Shown: positions 8,912 through 18,890, numbered from the stretch's first letter. The stretch is DNA of 26,979 nucleotides from Chara braunii (GCA_003427395.1 BFEA01000127.1:1643177-1670155); one strand, 5' to 3'. Numbers and translations: made by a program. The notes: generated by a model from the letters alone, not told the origin.

Positions 8912-10344
8912 TTAAAGAACATTTAAAATTGTCTTATCCAATTCCCATATTGCTGATTTGTACCAGATCGAGGTTAAAACCAAGTTATTAATCACCAAAA
9001 TACAACCAAAGAGAGAGGTATGCTTACCCTTCCAAATCTCCAGCATAGCATACGCTTGTTTGACCATACACGCATTGTTACTTGAGGGTTTTCCTGCCGC
9101 AGAAAGAGAAATATCCAATACCCTAATGCGAGTGTCCAAGTATAACCATTTTACTTGGGGAAGTTCTGGAGGCCTTACTCCTTGATGATGAATCCACCAA
9201 CGCACAATCTTGCTACCCCAATTCACCCTCGTACAGTCCACAAAATATATCCATCAAATTGCTTATTGCTTAAAAATTCTTTTTGGATGCTTCTACCATA
9301 AGGGACAAATCATCAGCAAAGAAAGAGCAAAAAAAAATGGCTTCCTTTCACTTAAATTCTTTTAATATCTTTGTGTTGTCTGAGGTTAGTTGCAAAGACC
9401 TCCATAATTATGTCAAAAAAAAAAAGGGCAATTGGGTGTTCCTGCCTTACTATTCTTTGTAAGGAGATAGAGGGTGTACATTATCGTTTACCATCAACCT
9501 AGTTATAGCATTCCTCTGCAGTATTTTCACCTACCTTCTAAAACTTGGACCAAAACAATTTTTTTTCTAAACATTTATCGAGAAATAACAAGTCCACATG
9601 GTTATAAGCTTTCTTAAAATTTATAAATATGAAGGATGCATAATGTTTAGATTGACATGATAACCTAATCATCTCATTAACTAACAATATGTTATCTTGA
9701 ACATTCCTTTACCCAGTCTAAGTTGGATGAATAATTTCAGCAATAACCTTGGTTAATCTATTGGTTAAAGTCTTCTCCATCAGTTTATAGACCAATGTCA
9801 AAAAGTTAATAGCGCGATAGTTATGAATGTTAGTTTTATCCCTCTTTTCATAAAGAAAAGTTAAAATCTCTTGACCCACAAATTATATCATTTATCCCAA
9901 TATCCAAACAACGTGATAAACATTTGCGAGGTCTTGTGAAAGGAAACCTCATACGACCCTCATAAGACCTCCCAAAATTCTTTGGGGAGACCATCAATGT
10001 CCGGGGTCTTCTCTTCTTCCATGAGCACTAGAGATATCCATATATCCTCTTTTGAAACAAACATTTTTAAATCCTCTTTTTGTTCTTCGATCATTTAGTC
10101 AAAGGTGTACGAAAATCTTATATTTCCTGAATTCTCTGATTCTCAAGGGTACTTTTAGTCTCTGACTTAAAGGTTCCTCGAAAAATTCCCTAGCTATTTC
10201 CATACATGATGTTATGGATGTAGCCAATGGACCTTTCTTATACAAGAGATATTCTACGGCTTCAATAACTGTGCGACCGAAGTCAATTATTGTCATAGAG
10301 AATGACCTTGCATCCATCTCACCTTCCATGTGGTCTTTCCTCAA
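8912..10344 (-). pseudogene. LINE reverse transcriptase domain, inactivated
   Basis: The minus strand preserves the RT motif order across several frames: KTPDIDGLPKEFWEVL (about 9965-10020), NYRAINFLTLVYKLMEKTL (about 9755-9825), DNILLVNEMI (about 9680), motif A as FINFKKAYNHVDL (9589-9646), motif B as VRQEHPIALFFFDIIME (about 9400-9450), and motif C as FADD (9309-9320). The thumb-like part with WKGKHTSLFGCILVINNL lies in an open frame at 8912-9241. RT copies the element RNA at a nicked target. Motif C keeps both Asp, but motif A has Asn where the catalytic Asp is expected, motif B has lost its usual Gly, and stops and frameshifts are numerous. The domain is dead. Confidence 0.88.
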
Positions 10345-10604
10345 CTTACCTCTAATCCTTATTTATTGCCACATATATTTCATTTGGGTCAGCAATCTTC
10401 CAATTCCTTAATTTTGTGAGTTAGGGGTTTTAAAGCTCCATTTCTTCGGATTCATTCTCCTGTTGCTGGAGTTGTTGAATTCTCTGAAGCATGATTGTTT
10501 CTTCGAAGTGTTTTTGTGAGGGAAGTAATTTATAATATTCATTGCATTTACGACCCAGAAACGCTAGGCCGTTGTTGAACCACTTTATGTCATCTTGGAT
10601 GATA

Positions 10605-11055
10605 TTCCGCTCGCTACGTTAGAAGATCCACACATCCTTGAGATAAGAAATAAAGTTGTCGATCTTTAAATGAGCGATATTAAGTTTATGAAATCCTTTC
10701 CCTTCATTGGGCGTTTTCTGAAAGAACGAACTACAGCACACATTGCATGATCTAGTCTTGGGAAAGGACTTCGCGGAAAGATCTCAGCAAATTGTAGTGC
10801 CCCCTGTAATACTTCAAACATTAGAATCATTTCCACTCGCTACGTCAGAAGATCCACACATCCTTGAGATAAGAAATAAAGTTGTCATCTTTAAATGAGC
10901 GATATTAAGTTTATGAAATCCTTTCCCTTCATTGGGCGTTTTCTGAAAGAAAGACCTACCGCGGACATTTCATGATCTAGTCTTGGGAAAGGACTTCGCG
11001 GAAAGATCTCAGCAAATTGTAGTGCCCCCTGTAATACTTCAAACATTAGAATCAT
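10605..11055. repeat. 225-bp tandem duplication inside the LINE
   Basis: The segments 10605-10830 and 10831-11055 are nearly identical (about 226-bp period, with a 1-base deletion and a cluster of differences near 10725-10740 and 10955-10970). Both contain GATCCACACATCCTTGAGA and end CTTCAAACATTAGAATCAT. The duplicated part covers the end of the endonuclease domain and the linker towards the reverse transcriptase. High similarity beside otherwise heavy decay means the duplication is younger than the death of the LINE. Confidence 0.92.
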
Positions 11056-11740
11056 ATCAATACGAGATTTAGAACCCTGACTGGATTGACCTTTCCTAAA
11101 ACTTGAAATCAATCATCGAGTCGGGTTACGTCGCCTAAAGGAATCGAAGAGGTTGAGGGACTTACATAGATTACTCACTATTATCTCATGTGACTCAATA
11201 GAGCAAGAAATGGAGATGGAATGTGTCATTGATCAAGATGTCGATTCGAAGCTGCATTAAGATTTCCAACCACAATGGTCGGGATTCCTTGTGGAAGACA
11301 AGGAAGAGAGGACTCGAAAAAAGTCTTTCACGAGCATCATTAGGTCCATATACACCTAACATACATACCACCTCTAGTTCACGCATTACCAGTACAAAGG
11401 TCCATTTCCCTTTCTCCTTGTCTACTTTTGCATAAATGAGATTTACCCTGGAATTAGGGGGAATCCAAATGGCCACCCCCCATACTGCCGAGTCTTGGTG
11501 CATGGGCTCTAAGGGCTTGGTGTGACCATATTACCTTATGTGTATGGTGATGGACATCGGTATCCATCAGATGAGTTTCCTGAATACAGATTACATCAGG
11601 TCAGTTTCTTTCCCCCTATTCCTTTTAACTGATCATAGATTGTCTGTTTTCTTTATATGTTGGGCTGAAGCTAGGCCATTAAAGTTCAGAGACCGCAGAT
11701 CCAAGTCTGCATTCCTTCTTAGTAACCTTCATTATTTATC
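10890..11740 (-). pseudogene. LINE APE-type endonuclease domain, frameshifted
   Basis: Minus-strand motifs occur in the family order but in different frames: LNFNGL (about 11675-11690, the usual WNVRGL start), PDVICIQETH (11571-11600, catalytic Glu present), GVAIWIPPNS (about 11445-11480), VYGPND (about 11338-11358), TIVVGNLN (11256-11280, normally GDFN, so the Asp has become Asn), LNLFDSFRRRNPT (about 11117-11160), and SRIDMI ... LDHEMSAVG (about 10960-11065, the DH pair kept). In intact LINEs this enzyme nicks target DNA to prime reverse transcription. Here at least two frameshifts, a stop after the RNPT block and loss of the GDFN Asp make it non-functional. Confidence 0.88.
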
Positions 11741-12284
11741 CTTGTTATATAATGCATCTATTACCAGTGTTGGTCTCCAGTCCAACCGGGGACCCCTTCC
11801 TCAACCGAGAGCCTCAAGGTTGGACCGGCCGGTGGCCTGTCCTGGTTGCCTCCCCGCTCACCCCAACGAATTTTTGCTGGGGGCGGGAATTTTTATTTTT
11901 TTAGGCCTATCTCATTTTTCAGGGGTCCTAGACCCCAATGCCTATCTGTCAAAGGGCAAAACAAAACAGCCAGGTAGGCCCTACAAATCGCGAAAAAAAA
12001 AGAGCCAATCTGGGACGCTGATCTTCGTTGATCGGCGGGCCAGGTTGGCCACTTTTTTTATTTCGATGTGCTAGAGTTCTGCGCAAAGAACATACACCCC
12101 CCGCCCGCCCGCTTCGAACTTAGAAGTTTAAATGTCTCCCGCCTGCCTACACTCAACCCCGCCATTCTATCTGGCTGCTCCAGCCCGTCCAACGCGTTGT
12201 GCCAACCTGCCGTCGTCGTCATGATGTTGCCTGTGCTGAAGGACTATCAGCCGCCATCAGGACTCCAAGTGTGTGCGTGTGTGT

Positions 12285-12288
<4 letters not shown>

Positions 12289-12371
<83 letters not shown>
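12289..12371. repeat. (GA)n microsatellite, ~83 bp
   Basis: Pure GA dinucleotides inside the hAT-like element, preceded by a short GT run and ending at a single N (12372), where read consensus presumably failed. Confidence 0.97.
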
Positions 12372-12439
12372 NATGCAAGCCTCCTCTCCTCTACCCGCCA
12401 CTACTTCATCCTTTTGTATTCTTCCTCAGCATTGTCATC

Positions 12440-13190
12440 TCCTCCTCCTCCTCCTCCTGCTCCTCCTCCCTCCTCGTCCTCCTCCTCCTCTTCTTCTTCT
12501 ACTACTACTACTACTACTACTACTGCTAGTCCACAAACTTCTTCGTCCTCTCCTATTCATCATCATCATCATATCATGTTCTCGTACTCCTCCACCTCTC
12601 CTTCTTCTTCTTCTACTCCACAACTTCCTCGAAGTATTTCCTCCTCTCCTATTCACCATCATCATTATCATCGGCATTTGATCGTACTCCTCTTTCTTCT
12701 TCTTCTTCTTCTTTTACTCCTCCACAATTTCTTCCTCCTCTACTATTCATCATCATCATCGTCATGTTCGCGTACTCCTCCGCATTCTCCTCTTCTTCTC
12801 TTCCCCCTCATGCTCTTCGTCGCCGTCCTCCTCTCCTCTTCTTATCGTTTCCTGAGTCATCCTCTCATCTTCTTATTGTTTCCTCCTCCGCTCCACTTTT
12901 TTTTTTCTTTTTTCAGAAGAAAATGTCGAACAGTCCCCCACTCTTTTTCTCCTCGTCAGTGTCTTCTTCTTCTCCTCCTCAGCATCTTCTTCTTCTTCTT
13001 CTTCTTCTTCACTTTGTCCTCCTCCTACTTCCCCCATCTCTCCCATAGGCAGCCATAGCCACGTTTCTTTTTTTCCTAGTTCTTCTTGAAGGCAGCCATA
13101 GACTTCGTTTTAGTTCCTCCTTCTTCCCCCATCTCTCCCATAGACAGCCATAGTCTTCATCAGATTCGTCTTCATTTTCTCCTTCTACCC
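12440..13190. repeat. Pyrimidine-rich trinucleotide tract (CTC/CTT/CAT/ACT)
   Basis: Interspersed CTC, CTT, ACT and CAT runs over about 750 bp, followed by three spaced copies of a GCAGCCATAG/ACAGCCATAG block (about 13049, 13092 and 13143), two of them preceded by CCCATCTCTCCCATAG. A 261-residue plus-strand frame crosses the tract but is only Ser/Leu/Pro/His low complexity. It is part of the hAT-like insertion. Confidence 0.85.
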
Positions 13191-13442
13191 ACTCCATAAC
13201 CCGTCCAATCCCCCCCCAACCGGACCCGCCCCCCCAACCATCACCAGAAAAAAAAATATTCAGATCACGGATTTCTTTGCAGATTCTGAGTGCAGTCGAA
13301 CCCCTATTTAAGAAAAAATCAGAATAATAAAATTAGACCATTTTTTGGCCCAACCGGAATTCCGGTTCGAGGACCTGAGTCCAACCGGCCCGGTTGCATT
13401 CCGACTGGTCCAACCGACCGGTTGCTGACCCACCACTGTTTA

Positions 13443-14870
13443 TTACTTTATTTCATGTATACATCCCTCTCCGTATACATCCCTCTCCGCAACCTTTTGT
13501 GATTTTGTGACGAGCGTGAGAATAGATGTCACTCCGTTAGGTAAACAGTCATGTGTGATGAATCTGGTAATCTCTTGTTGAATCAGAGCTTCCCCTGCCT
13601 GCCAACCTATCTCAGTAGAGAGGGAGAGGACAAACGAGGAAGTACCAAGAACAGTAATCTCTCCGTATACCGCAGCCCCGAACGCTCCGACAACCCCACC
13701 TCCCAAATATCCTCTCTCCTCCTCACCGACAGAATTAAAATACCAGTTTTAGTAGGAGTCATCTCCCCCTGTCCCATTGACAATCTGTGTCTTAATTTCT
13801 GCCTCTTACTTGTCAACTCAGTTACCTGCATTATCATCCATTTTCGTGGAATCCCCTTCTACTAATCAATCAGGCGTGTACAATTCATCACTTAGGTCCA
13901 CCACCTATCCCTCTGCTTGAGAGGGCAGCTGTAGCAGAACCTTACTCTGATCTTGGTTAGTAGCTACGTCCATCTTACTTTTAAAATCACTCATCTGTAG
14001 TGCCGGCCCAACCTGTAACACCTGTGTTTGTTGCTCAGTCATCAATTCTCCCTCCAAGCATTGGGGGCTTTTATCCCCACTATAAATGTTAGTTTGTTCC
14101 AGTCTTGTAACCGGTTTGTTTGATACAATCTGGTGAACAGGTTGGGTCAATTGAAATTGATATTGTACTTATAACATAATTAGATTATTATAATTATCAA
14201 TATGGATATTTGATTTATTGTACATATCTTGAGTCCGACTTTTTGCATCCAGTCCCACCACCTCCAACCACTTTGCATTTCCCTTTTGTTGATTAATAGT
14301 ACTATTCATACCTATAACAGTCCCGTCAATGATGATCAGCATGAATTTCTTCTCTCCAGGTAGTTCATAAGTAACCACTGCAAACTGCATAATCTCTTTA
14401 TGATCTGTGATAGGCTTTGGATTCCCCTCGTAGGGTCTCTCTGGTTCATTAAGGTCAGCAGGTCTTTCTGTTTCTTTGTTATCGATTTGCCACTCACTCC
14501 CTGCTATTTCTTCATTCAGAGATGTTCCAGCCTTGGGTGAACCCAACCTTTCTAAGGCCCCTTCAGTCAACCATAAGTCCGCAGTGGACTGATCCTGATC
14601 TTCCTGATAATCTTGAACATCCTGCTTTCCTTCCTCATTGGTTTCCCCCCCATAATGAGTCCCTGTCATTCCAGACGTAGCTGTGCCTTGCAAGCCTGAC
14701 ATTTGAAATCCCCCCCTTTCCCTCAAAAAATGATTGAGACCAGTTCCATTGGGTGGATGGAACCGAGTTGAAACAATATGCAGAAGACGGTTACAAATAT
14801 CATCCCAATTCATGCCTTGCTTGGGTCCTTGTTCCATCACTAGCTTGAGACTAGGGCTGCTTTCAAGCAT
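13443..14870 (-). pseudogene. LINE ORF1 C-terminal portion (fragments)
   Basis: Three consecutive minus-strand frames (14169-14870, 13905-14150, 13443-13706) have a hydrophilic Gln/Glu/Thr-rich composition continuous in style with the Gln-rich segment upstream. I recognise no enzyme motif. They are assigned to ORF1 because they lie between the zinc-knuckle region and the endonuclease on the same strand. Near the end, GTATACATCCCTCTCC is duplicated in tandem (13457-13472 and 13473-13488), next to the hAT target duplication. The largest fragment has 233 codons and starts at 14870, but that start is probably not the original one. ORF1 proteins of this class bind the element RNA. Confidence 0.55.
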
Positions 14871-14912
14871 GGGAATTGGTTACCTATAAACCTGGGGCCA
14901 GACAGTATCCGA

Positions 14913-15368
14913 CAGCAGCTAAGTGAATCTGCACATCGAGCTCCCCTTACAGCTGAGGTTACAGGATGGCGCTACCCATCCCAGCATGAGCCCTACGTCC
15001 TCCACCGTGCAAGCACGGATTCGAACCGGCGACATTCGGCCTCAAGAGCCAGGTATCTTAACCAGTACAGCCAGGACACGTTGTTCAAAAGTGGAACCAT
15101 ACCGGTCATGATATCCACCCCACCCCTGCAAGGCTGTAGTGTCCAACTCAACACACACCACACACAACACCACACGGACAGGGTAATTCTCACACACCTT
15201 GCTCTCGCCAATCAGCACAAATCATTACCACTGGTACTCCCTCTCGTCCACCACACGGGCTCACCCGGCGGTTAACGGGTGTTTCCACAGCAGCTAAGCG
15301 AATCTGCACATCTGGCTCCCCTCACAGCTAAGGTTACAGGATGGCGCTACCCATCCCAGCATGAGCCC
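14913..15368. mobile_element. Insertion bounded by 81-bp direct repeats
   Basis: The segments 14913-14993 and 15288-15368 are 81-bp direct repeats with about 5 differences, 375 bp apart. Both contain GGATGGCGCTACCCATCCCA. The 294 bases between them include a tRNA-like stretch with Pol III boxes on the minus strand. One reading is a tRNA-derived SINE that landed beside an older copy of its own body. Another is a terminal-repeat retrotransposon in miniature. The repeats do not have TG...CA ends and no polypurine tract is visible, so the SINE reading is slightly favoured. It interrupts LINE ORF1. Confidence 0.6.
15017..15080 (-). promoter_or_regulatory. tRNA-like internal Pol III promoter (A and B boxes)
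   Basis: On the minus strand, TGGCTGTACTGG (15062-15073) resembles an A box and GGTTCGAATCC (15017-15027) is a perfect B box. They start 46 bp apart, as in a tRNA gene. The segment TGGCTCTTGAGGCC can form an anticodon-like arm. The acceptor stem does not pair and only three T-stem pairs remain, so this is not a working tRNA gene. It looks like the head of a tRNA-derived SINE whose body is the adjacent 81-bp repeat. Confidence 0.5.
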
Positions 15369-15390
15369 GACGGACCTGCATAATTGAGCT

Positions 15391-16107
15391 TCATATTGGC
15401 CAACAGCCAGTGTGCTTGTTTTTTTTGCTAGCAACTACCAGCGATGGCTGGGGTGCTACAGCCTGCTCAACCTCCATGGGTTCGATACCAAAGGCATACC
15501 TGAAGGGGTCTATGTCCATGGGGTCATAACTCTTTGCTGTTCCCTCCTCATTCTGGTCTTTGGCATAACAAACACCTCTGGCTTCTATATGCAGACTTTT
15601 CATTTCTCCCTGTTACTCCATCCATGGGTTCGATACCAAAGGCCTGTCTCTTATACACATCTAGATGTGTATAAGAGACAGCTGTTACTCCATCTGTTCC
15701 ACTTGTGCCAAATGAGCAAATTCGTTTGCAGTTTGCAACACCTGTTCCATTTGTGCTGACTGTGCAAATTGTGCAGATTGTGAAGATAGTGTAGACTGAT
15801 TTGCATAATTGAAGTCCCTTTTTTCATTTCGACTTCCTTTGGCGCCAGACTTCTTTCCATTCTTTACCTGGATGTGAGCCAATGGGATGTAAGTATGTTG
15901 CTGTCGATGGCCCTATATTCCTTGAGCTACTGACAGCAGCCCTCTTACCCTTTCCGTAGACTGTGTCTCTTGTTGTTGTTCTTGTGTACTGGGATTAGCC
16001 ACCTGTTTTTGTCTATCACCCTCTCCACCTGGGGATCCAGAAGTTGCTACATCAGCGGAGGGACCCAACCTTGGTCCCCACTTCCCCGAAAGGTGGGCTT
16101 GGGGCAA
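15391..16107 (-). pseudogene. LINE ORF1 central Gln-rich segment, interrupted by an adapter
   Basis: Minus-strand fragments (15913-16107, 15685-15882, 15391-15603) encode a Gln/Ser/Ala-rich stretch with near-repeats such as AQFAQSAQMEQ. They carry no catalytic motif. The reading frame is split by a 72-bp artefact at 15622-15693. Since 72 is a multiple of three, the frame is the same on either side of it. A single in-frame stop just beyond it may be a true mutation. By position this is the linker that follows the zinc knuckle of ORF1. Confidence 0.6.
15622..15693. other. Sequencing artefact: Tn5/Nextera mate-pair junction adapter
   Basis: Positions 15644-15681 are a perfect 38-bp palindrome made of the Tn5 mosaic end CTGTCTCTTATACACATCT (15644-15662) and its reverse complement. 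This is the junction adapter of Nextera mate-pair libraries. It is flanked by short duplications of local sequence: the 22 bases at 15622-15643 equal 15474-15495, and the 12 bases at 15682-15693 equal 15610-15621. The block is thus an assembled chimeric read, not genomic DNA. In translation it yields the peptide PVSYTHLDVYKRQ, a known adapter-derived contaminant of predicted proteins. Confidence 0.97.
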
Positions 16108-16307
16108 TTGCCCCGGATTGGGACGCGCTACCTGCTGGGGGGCGGCACTTTGTGCACCCTACATAACCTTTGGTTGTCCAACCTTCAAAGCTTGTGAGCC
16201 TTGCTGAGGGGACATGGGTGGAACCCAGTCTGCAGGTGGTCGTGATACCTTACGCAAATATACCCCCCTCCCTTCCCAAAACCAGCCTATCTGCTGACCA
16301 GCTTGAT

Positions 16308-16916
16308 TCAACTCATCACTGAACATCCACCCTTCATACCCCTGAACCGCTGGAACTCACCTGTGCGGACGCTGTGGATCCCGTTTGCGTCTGGGTCCTT
16401 GTGGAGAAGCATGCAGCGGGTGCATCGGGCAAGCAAATTCCATGTTGAGGTGCCCATAAGCTTTACACTTAAAACACCAAGGGCAGAATTTGTGGGCCAA
16501 CCTCCCATCTTTAATGAGACAATATCATCCAAAGAGAATAACTGATCTTTGGGCAAGTCCAAGGCTAACACTAGACGATCATCTCTCTTGGTGACGTAAG
16601 TGGGGAGCGGGTCAATGGAATCCACAATTTTAAACTGTTGTCCAAAATCATGGATAAACACCGATTGCACCTCGATAGGAATGTGCCTGAATTGCACCCA
16701 GTAAAAATCTCTCATCAATTGTTCCCTCTTTTCTTTCGGCCCTACCTTCTTGGGAAGCCATGGGTATATTATGACCTCCGATCTCTCCCAAAATAGCTTC
16801 TTCCAGCCATCGATCTGCTTTTTGTCCTGTTCAAATAAGCAGAGGACTATAAACATTGTTGGAGAGACTGACTGTATTATAAAAAAATCAGACACCGCCT
16901 CTGAGCTATCCTTCAT
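16308..16916 (-). pseudogene. LINE ORF1 with DUF4283-like and zinc-knuckle region, frameshifted
   Basis: The 202-codon minus-strand frame resembles plant LINE ORF1/DUF4283 proteins: an aromatic-rich stretch (YPWLPKK, FYWVQFRHIPIEV), then RDDRLVLALDLPKD, spaced as in that family. Near 16510 the frame shifts. In the alternative frame the sequence gives FCPWCFKCKAYGH ending in MEFAC (16433-16490), a CCHC-type knuckle with Cys-x2-Cys-x4-His-x6-Cys spacing, slightly longer than the classical x4. In the family this protein binds element RNA. The start codon overlaps the stop of the upstream fragment by four bases, which I read as a one-base frameshift rather than coupling. Confidence 0.7.
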
Positions 16917-17386
16917 TTACAAATCCATTTGAGTTTATCATCAACTGACTTGTGAGCACAGTCATCATAAAATATCCAATTGCTCGCGTGCTTAATATAA
17001 ATCACATCCCTCTGAGCCAACTTGTCTGTAGGATGAGACTTCATCAGCGTCTTCCTCCCTTGCTCAGAGACCAACTGTTCTGAGGGGAGGCGGAAGAGAG
17101 AGAGGAAGTAGGCCCTGGCTGACGACAAATTCCGTAGTGGTACCTTCAGTTCTTCTGCTTGGGTGCCTGGTAGGCCAATTGCAGGGCGTTTGATATTGAG
17201 CGTTTTATCGACAAGAGAGGCCCTGACTTCTTGCGCCCAAGATGGTTGAGAAGAACTGTGGGATGAAGATGAAGATGGTGATGCTGCATTTTGGTTGGAT
17301 CCTGCTGTCAAAGCTTGCCTCCCATGTGATTTTTGTTCAATTGTTCTTTCTTCTTCTGCGAGAATCTCCTCCTCTCCTTCCTTCAT
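16913..17386 (-). pseudogene. LINE ORF1 N-terminal portion
   Basis: 157 codons on the minus strand starting at 17386. The N-terminus is Glu-rich, then Ser-rich (about residues 36-49), then a more ordered part ending NWIFYDDCAHKSVDDKLKW, which continues in the next frame as the DUF4283-like region. The frame stays open some way upstream of the chosen Met through a degenerate QNVQND-type repeat (17401-17450) until a stop, so the real start may have been further 5'. No separate function can be assigned. A one-base frameshift at 16913-16916 separates it from the next part. Confidence 0.6.
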
Positions 17387-17600
17387 TTCTAAATCCTGAA
17401 TCTGGTCATTCTGAACATTCTGGGCATTCTGGACATTCTTTCCTTACATGTGAACAACTGCATCTGATTGAACAGTCTCCTGAATCGCCTGTTCTTCTAA
17501 TGTGGGAGCAAGTAATTGCTCCTTCCCCACCTGCATTTGTTGCACCTCCCTGCTGTAAGATGACTTGGCTGCTATAAGCCTATGGACAACCCCCCCCCCC

Positions 17601-18890
17601 AAAAAAAATGTCAGTCTCATCCTTCAACCGAGGAGCATTTCCCACCAACTTGCCCCCCTGATCAGACAGCAACCCACTCATCCTCCCTACGAGATGACTC
17701 GCGACCATTTATAGAAGGAAGGGCCTAGTTGACAAAACAGGGTGTGAGGCATAGCCCCCTGATAGAATAACAGTGAGTCTGGTCCTCTTGATTCTTCTGG
17801 AGTTCATTATAATCCTGAATTACCCTTCTTGCCTAATCTCTTACTGACCTGTTTTTTTTTTTTGTTTTTTTTTTTGTGAAGCAATCTCTACACAACAGCC
17901 TCGTTATGAGTCACTAGCGACAAAGTCAAAGTTGCTGCACACGTACGTTGCCCCTTTCTCTGAACCCACCCAAGCCTAACACCAGTTTCTCTTATCTGAC
18001 CAGGACATCACCACCAGTGGCACCTTGCATGTTCATCCTCTGCATAATAGGCTACAACTTTTGGTGATAAGCGATGGAGAGAACCCCAGCTATACCGCAT
18101 GTACTACCCCCTGCTGGGACATCAAATGTCTTCCATATCAACCTCCCCCCCCCCTCCCTTTTCCTCCACGCTTCTCTTGACAACAACCAAGCTCTATCCC
18201 ACCATCTCCCTTCGTCCAGCTGTTTCTCGCTATCACACAGTCCCTCAATGCCACTGTGTCCATCTCTTCCCCTCCCAGTCCTCGGCCTATTTCCCCTCTA
18301 ATCTGCAACATGAAACAAACACAAGCAAACACTCATGCAACAAGAATTCCCCTCACTACCTTCCCATGGGCACCCACGAAGATATAACGGATCGTCATCG
18401 TCATCATCAGCATCATCATCATCATCATCATAATCGCAGTAAACAAGCAACCAAGAAGGAGGATCCGGAGTTCCCGGGAGTAAAGGAACTAAAACAACGA
18501 AAGCCAACTGCCAGACTACAACAACATGGGAAGGCTTCTATCAGTCAGTCATTTAAGAAAACATGATACTATACATCAAATAGACTTGGTAAACATGACC
18601 TAGTTTAAGGGCACCTCTGCATTCCTGTTTCATTTCTTATCCCCACCCATACATGATGGAGGCAATCCACCCACCACTTTCTGCTCATCTCGGCAGCACC
18701 AGTAGAAACCCTATTTTTTCAGTTTCCCTAACATGGAGCCACCCTAGCACCCAAGAGATGGAATTCACTCAACTCTTGCCACATTTCGACATCATCGCAT
18801 TCCACAGGTCTCGAGCAAGATCGTAACTAATCCGTTCGTTTCTGCACCCCATGAACGTGCTGGGGTGCATCCCCCCATGCCGAGCGTACT

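Larger units (their letters stand above)
11765..13438. mobile_element. hAT-like non-autonomous DNA transposon, 1674 bp
   Basis: It begins CAGTG (11765) and ends CACTG (13438). The flanks TCTATTAC (11757-11764) and TTTATTAC (13439-13446) form an 8-bp direct repeat with one mismatch. CAG(T)G termini with an 8-bp target duplication are the hAT signature. Imperfect inverted ends carry CAACCGG-type subterminal repeats, for example CCAACCGG near 11779 and several between 13352 and 13425. The interior holds a GA microsatellite and a long pyrimidine trinucleotide tract and encodes no transposase. The element sits in the LINE between its ORF1 and endonuclease remnants, so it arrived later. Confidence 0.75.
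6690..17600 (-). mobile_element. Decayed LINE retrotransposon (L1-like, zf-RVT tail), nested insertions
   Basis: Reading 5' to 3' on the minus strand, the order is ORF1 (about 17386 to 13443), APE-type endonuclease (about 11740-10960), reverse transcriptase (about 10340-9240), connecting region (to about 7560) and a zf-RVT-like Cys/His tail (about 7560-7150). This is the standard layout of plant-type L1 LINEs. The 10.9-kb span exceeds a usual 6-7 kb LINE because at least three foreign pieces interrupt it (11765-13438, 14913-15368, 15622-15693) and 225 bp are duplicated (10605-11055). Frameshifts and stops occur in every domain, so it cannot encode active protein. The outer borders are approximate; no target-site duplication was found. 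Confidence 0.88.

Noticed and set aside
12273-13058. 261-residue open frame rich in Arg-Glu then Ser/Leu/His
   Set aside because: It is a translation of GA and pyrimidine trinucleotide repeats inside a transposon and has no domain.
15644-15681. Perfect 38-bp palindrome as a regulatory site or real Tn5-type insertion
   Set aside because: It is exactly two fused mosaic ends with duplicated local flanks, as made by mate-pair library chemistry. No 9-bp target duplication or transposon body is present.
15412-15759. 115-codon plus-strand frame containing SYTHLDVYKRQ
   Set aside because: The peptide comes from the Nextera adapter, and the frame is antisense to LINE ORF1.
16913-16916. ATGA start-stop overlap as translational coupling of two LINE proteins
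   Set aside because: Both parts belong to one ORF1 by family order, and the element is full of frameshifts, so a one-base indel is simpler.
18099-18566. 155-codon frame with poly-His
   Set aside because: The His run is a CAT microsatellite, the rest has no motif, and codon use looks random.
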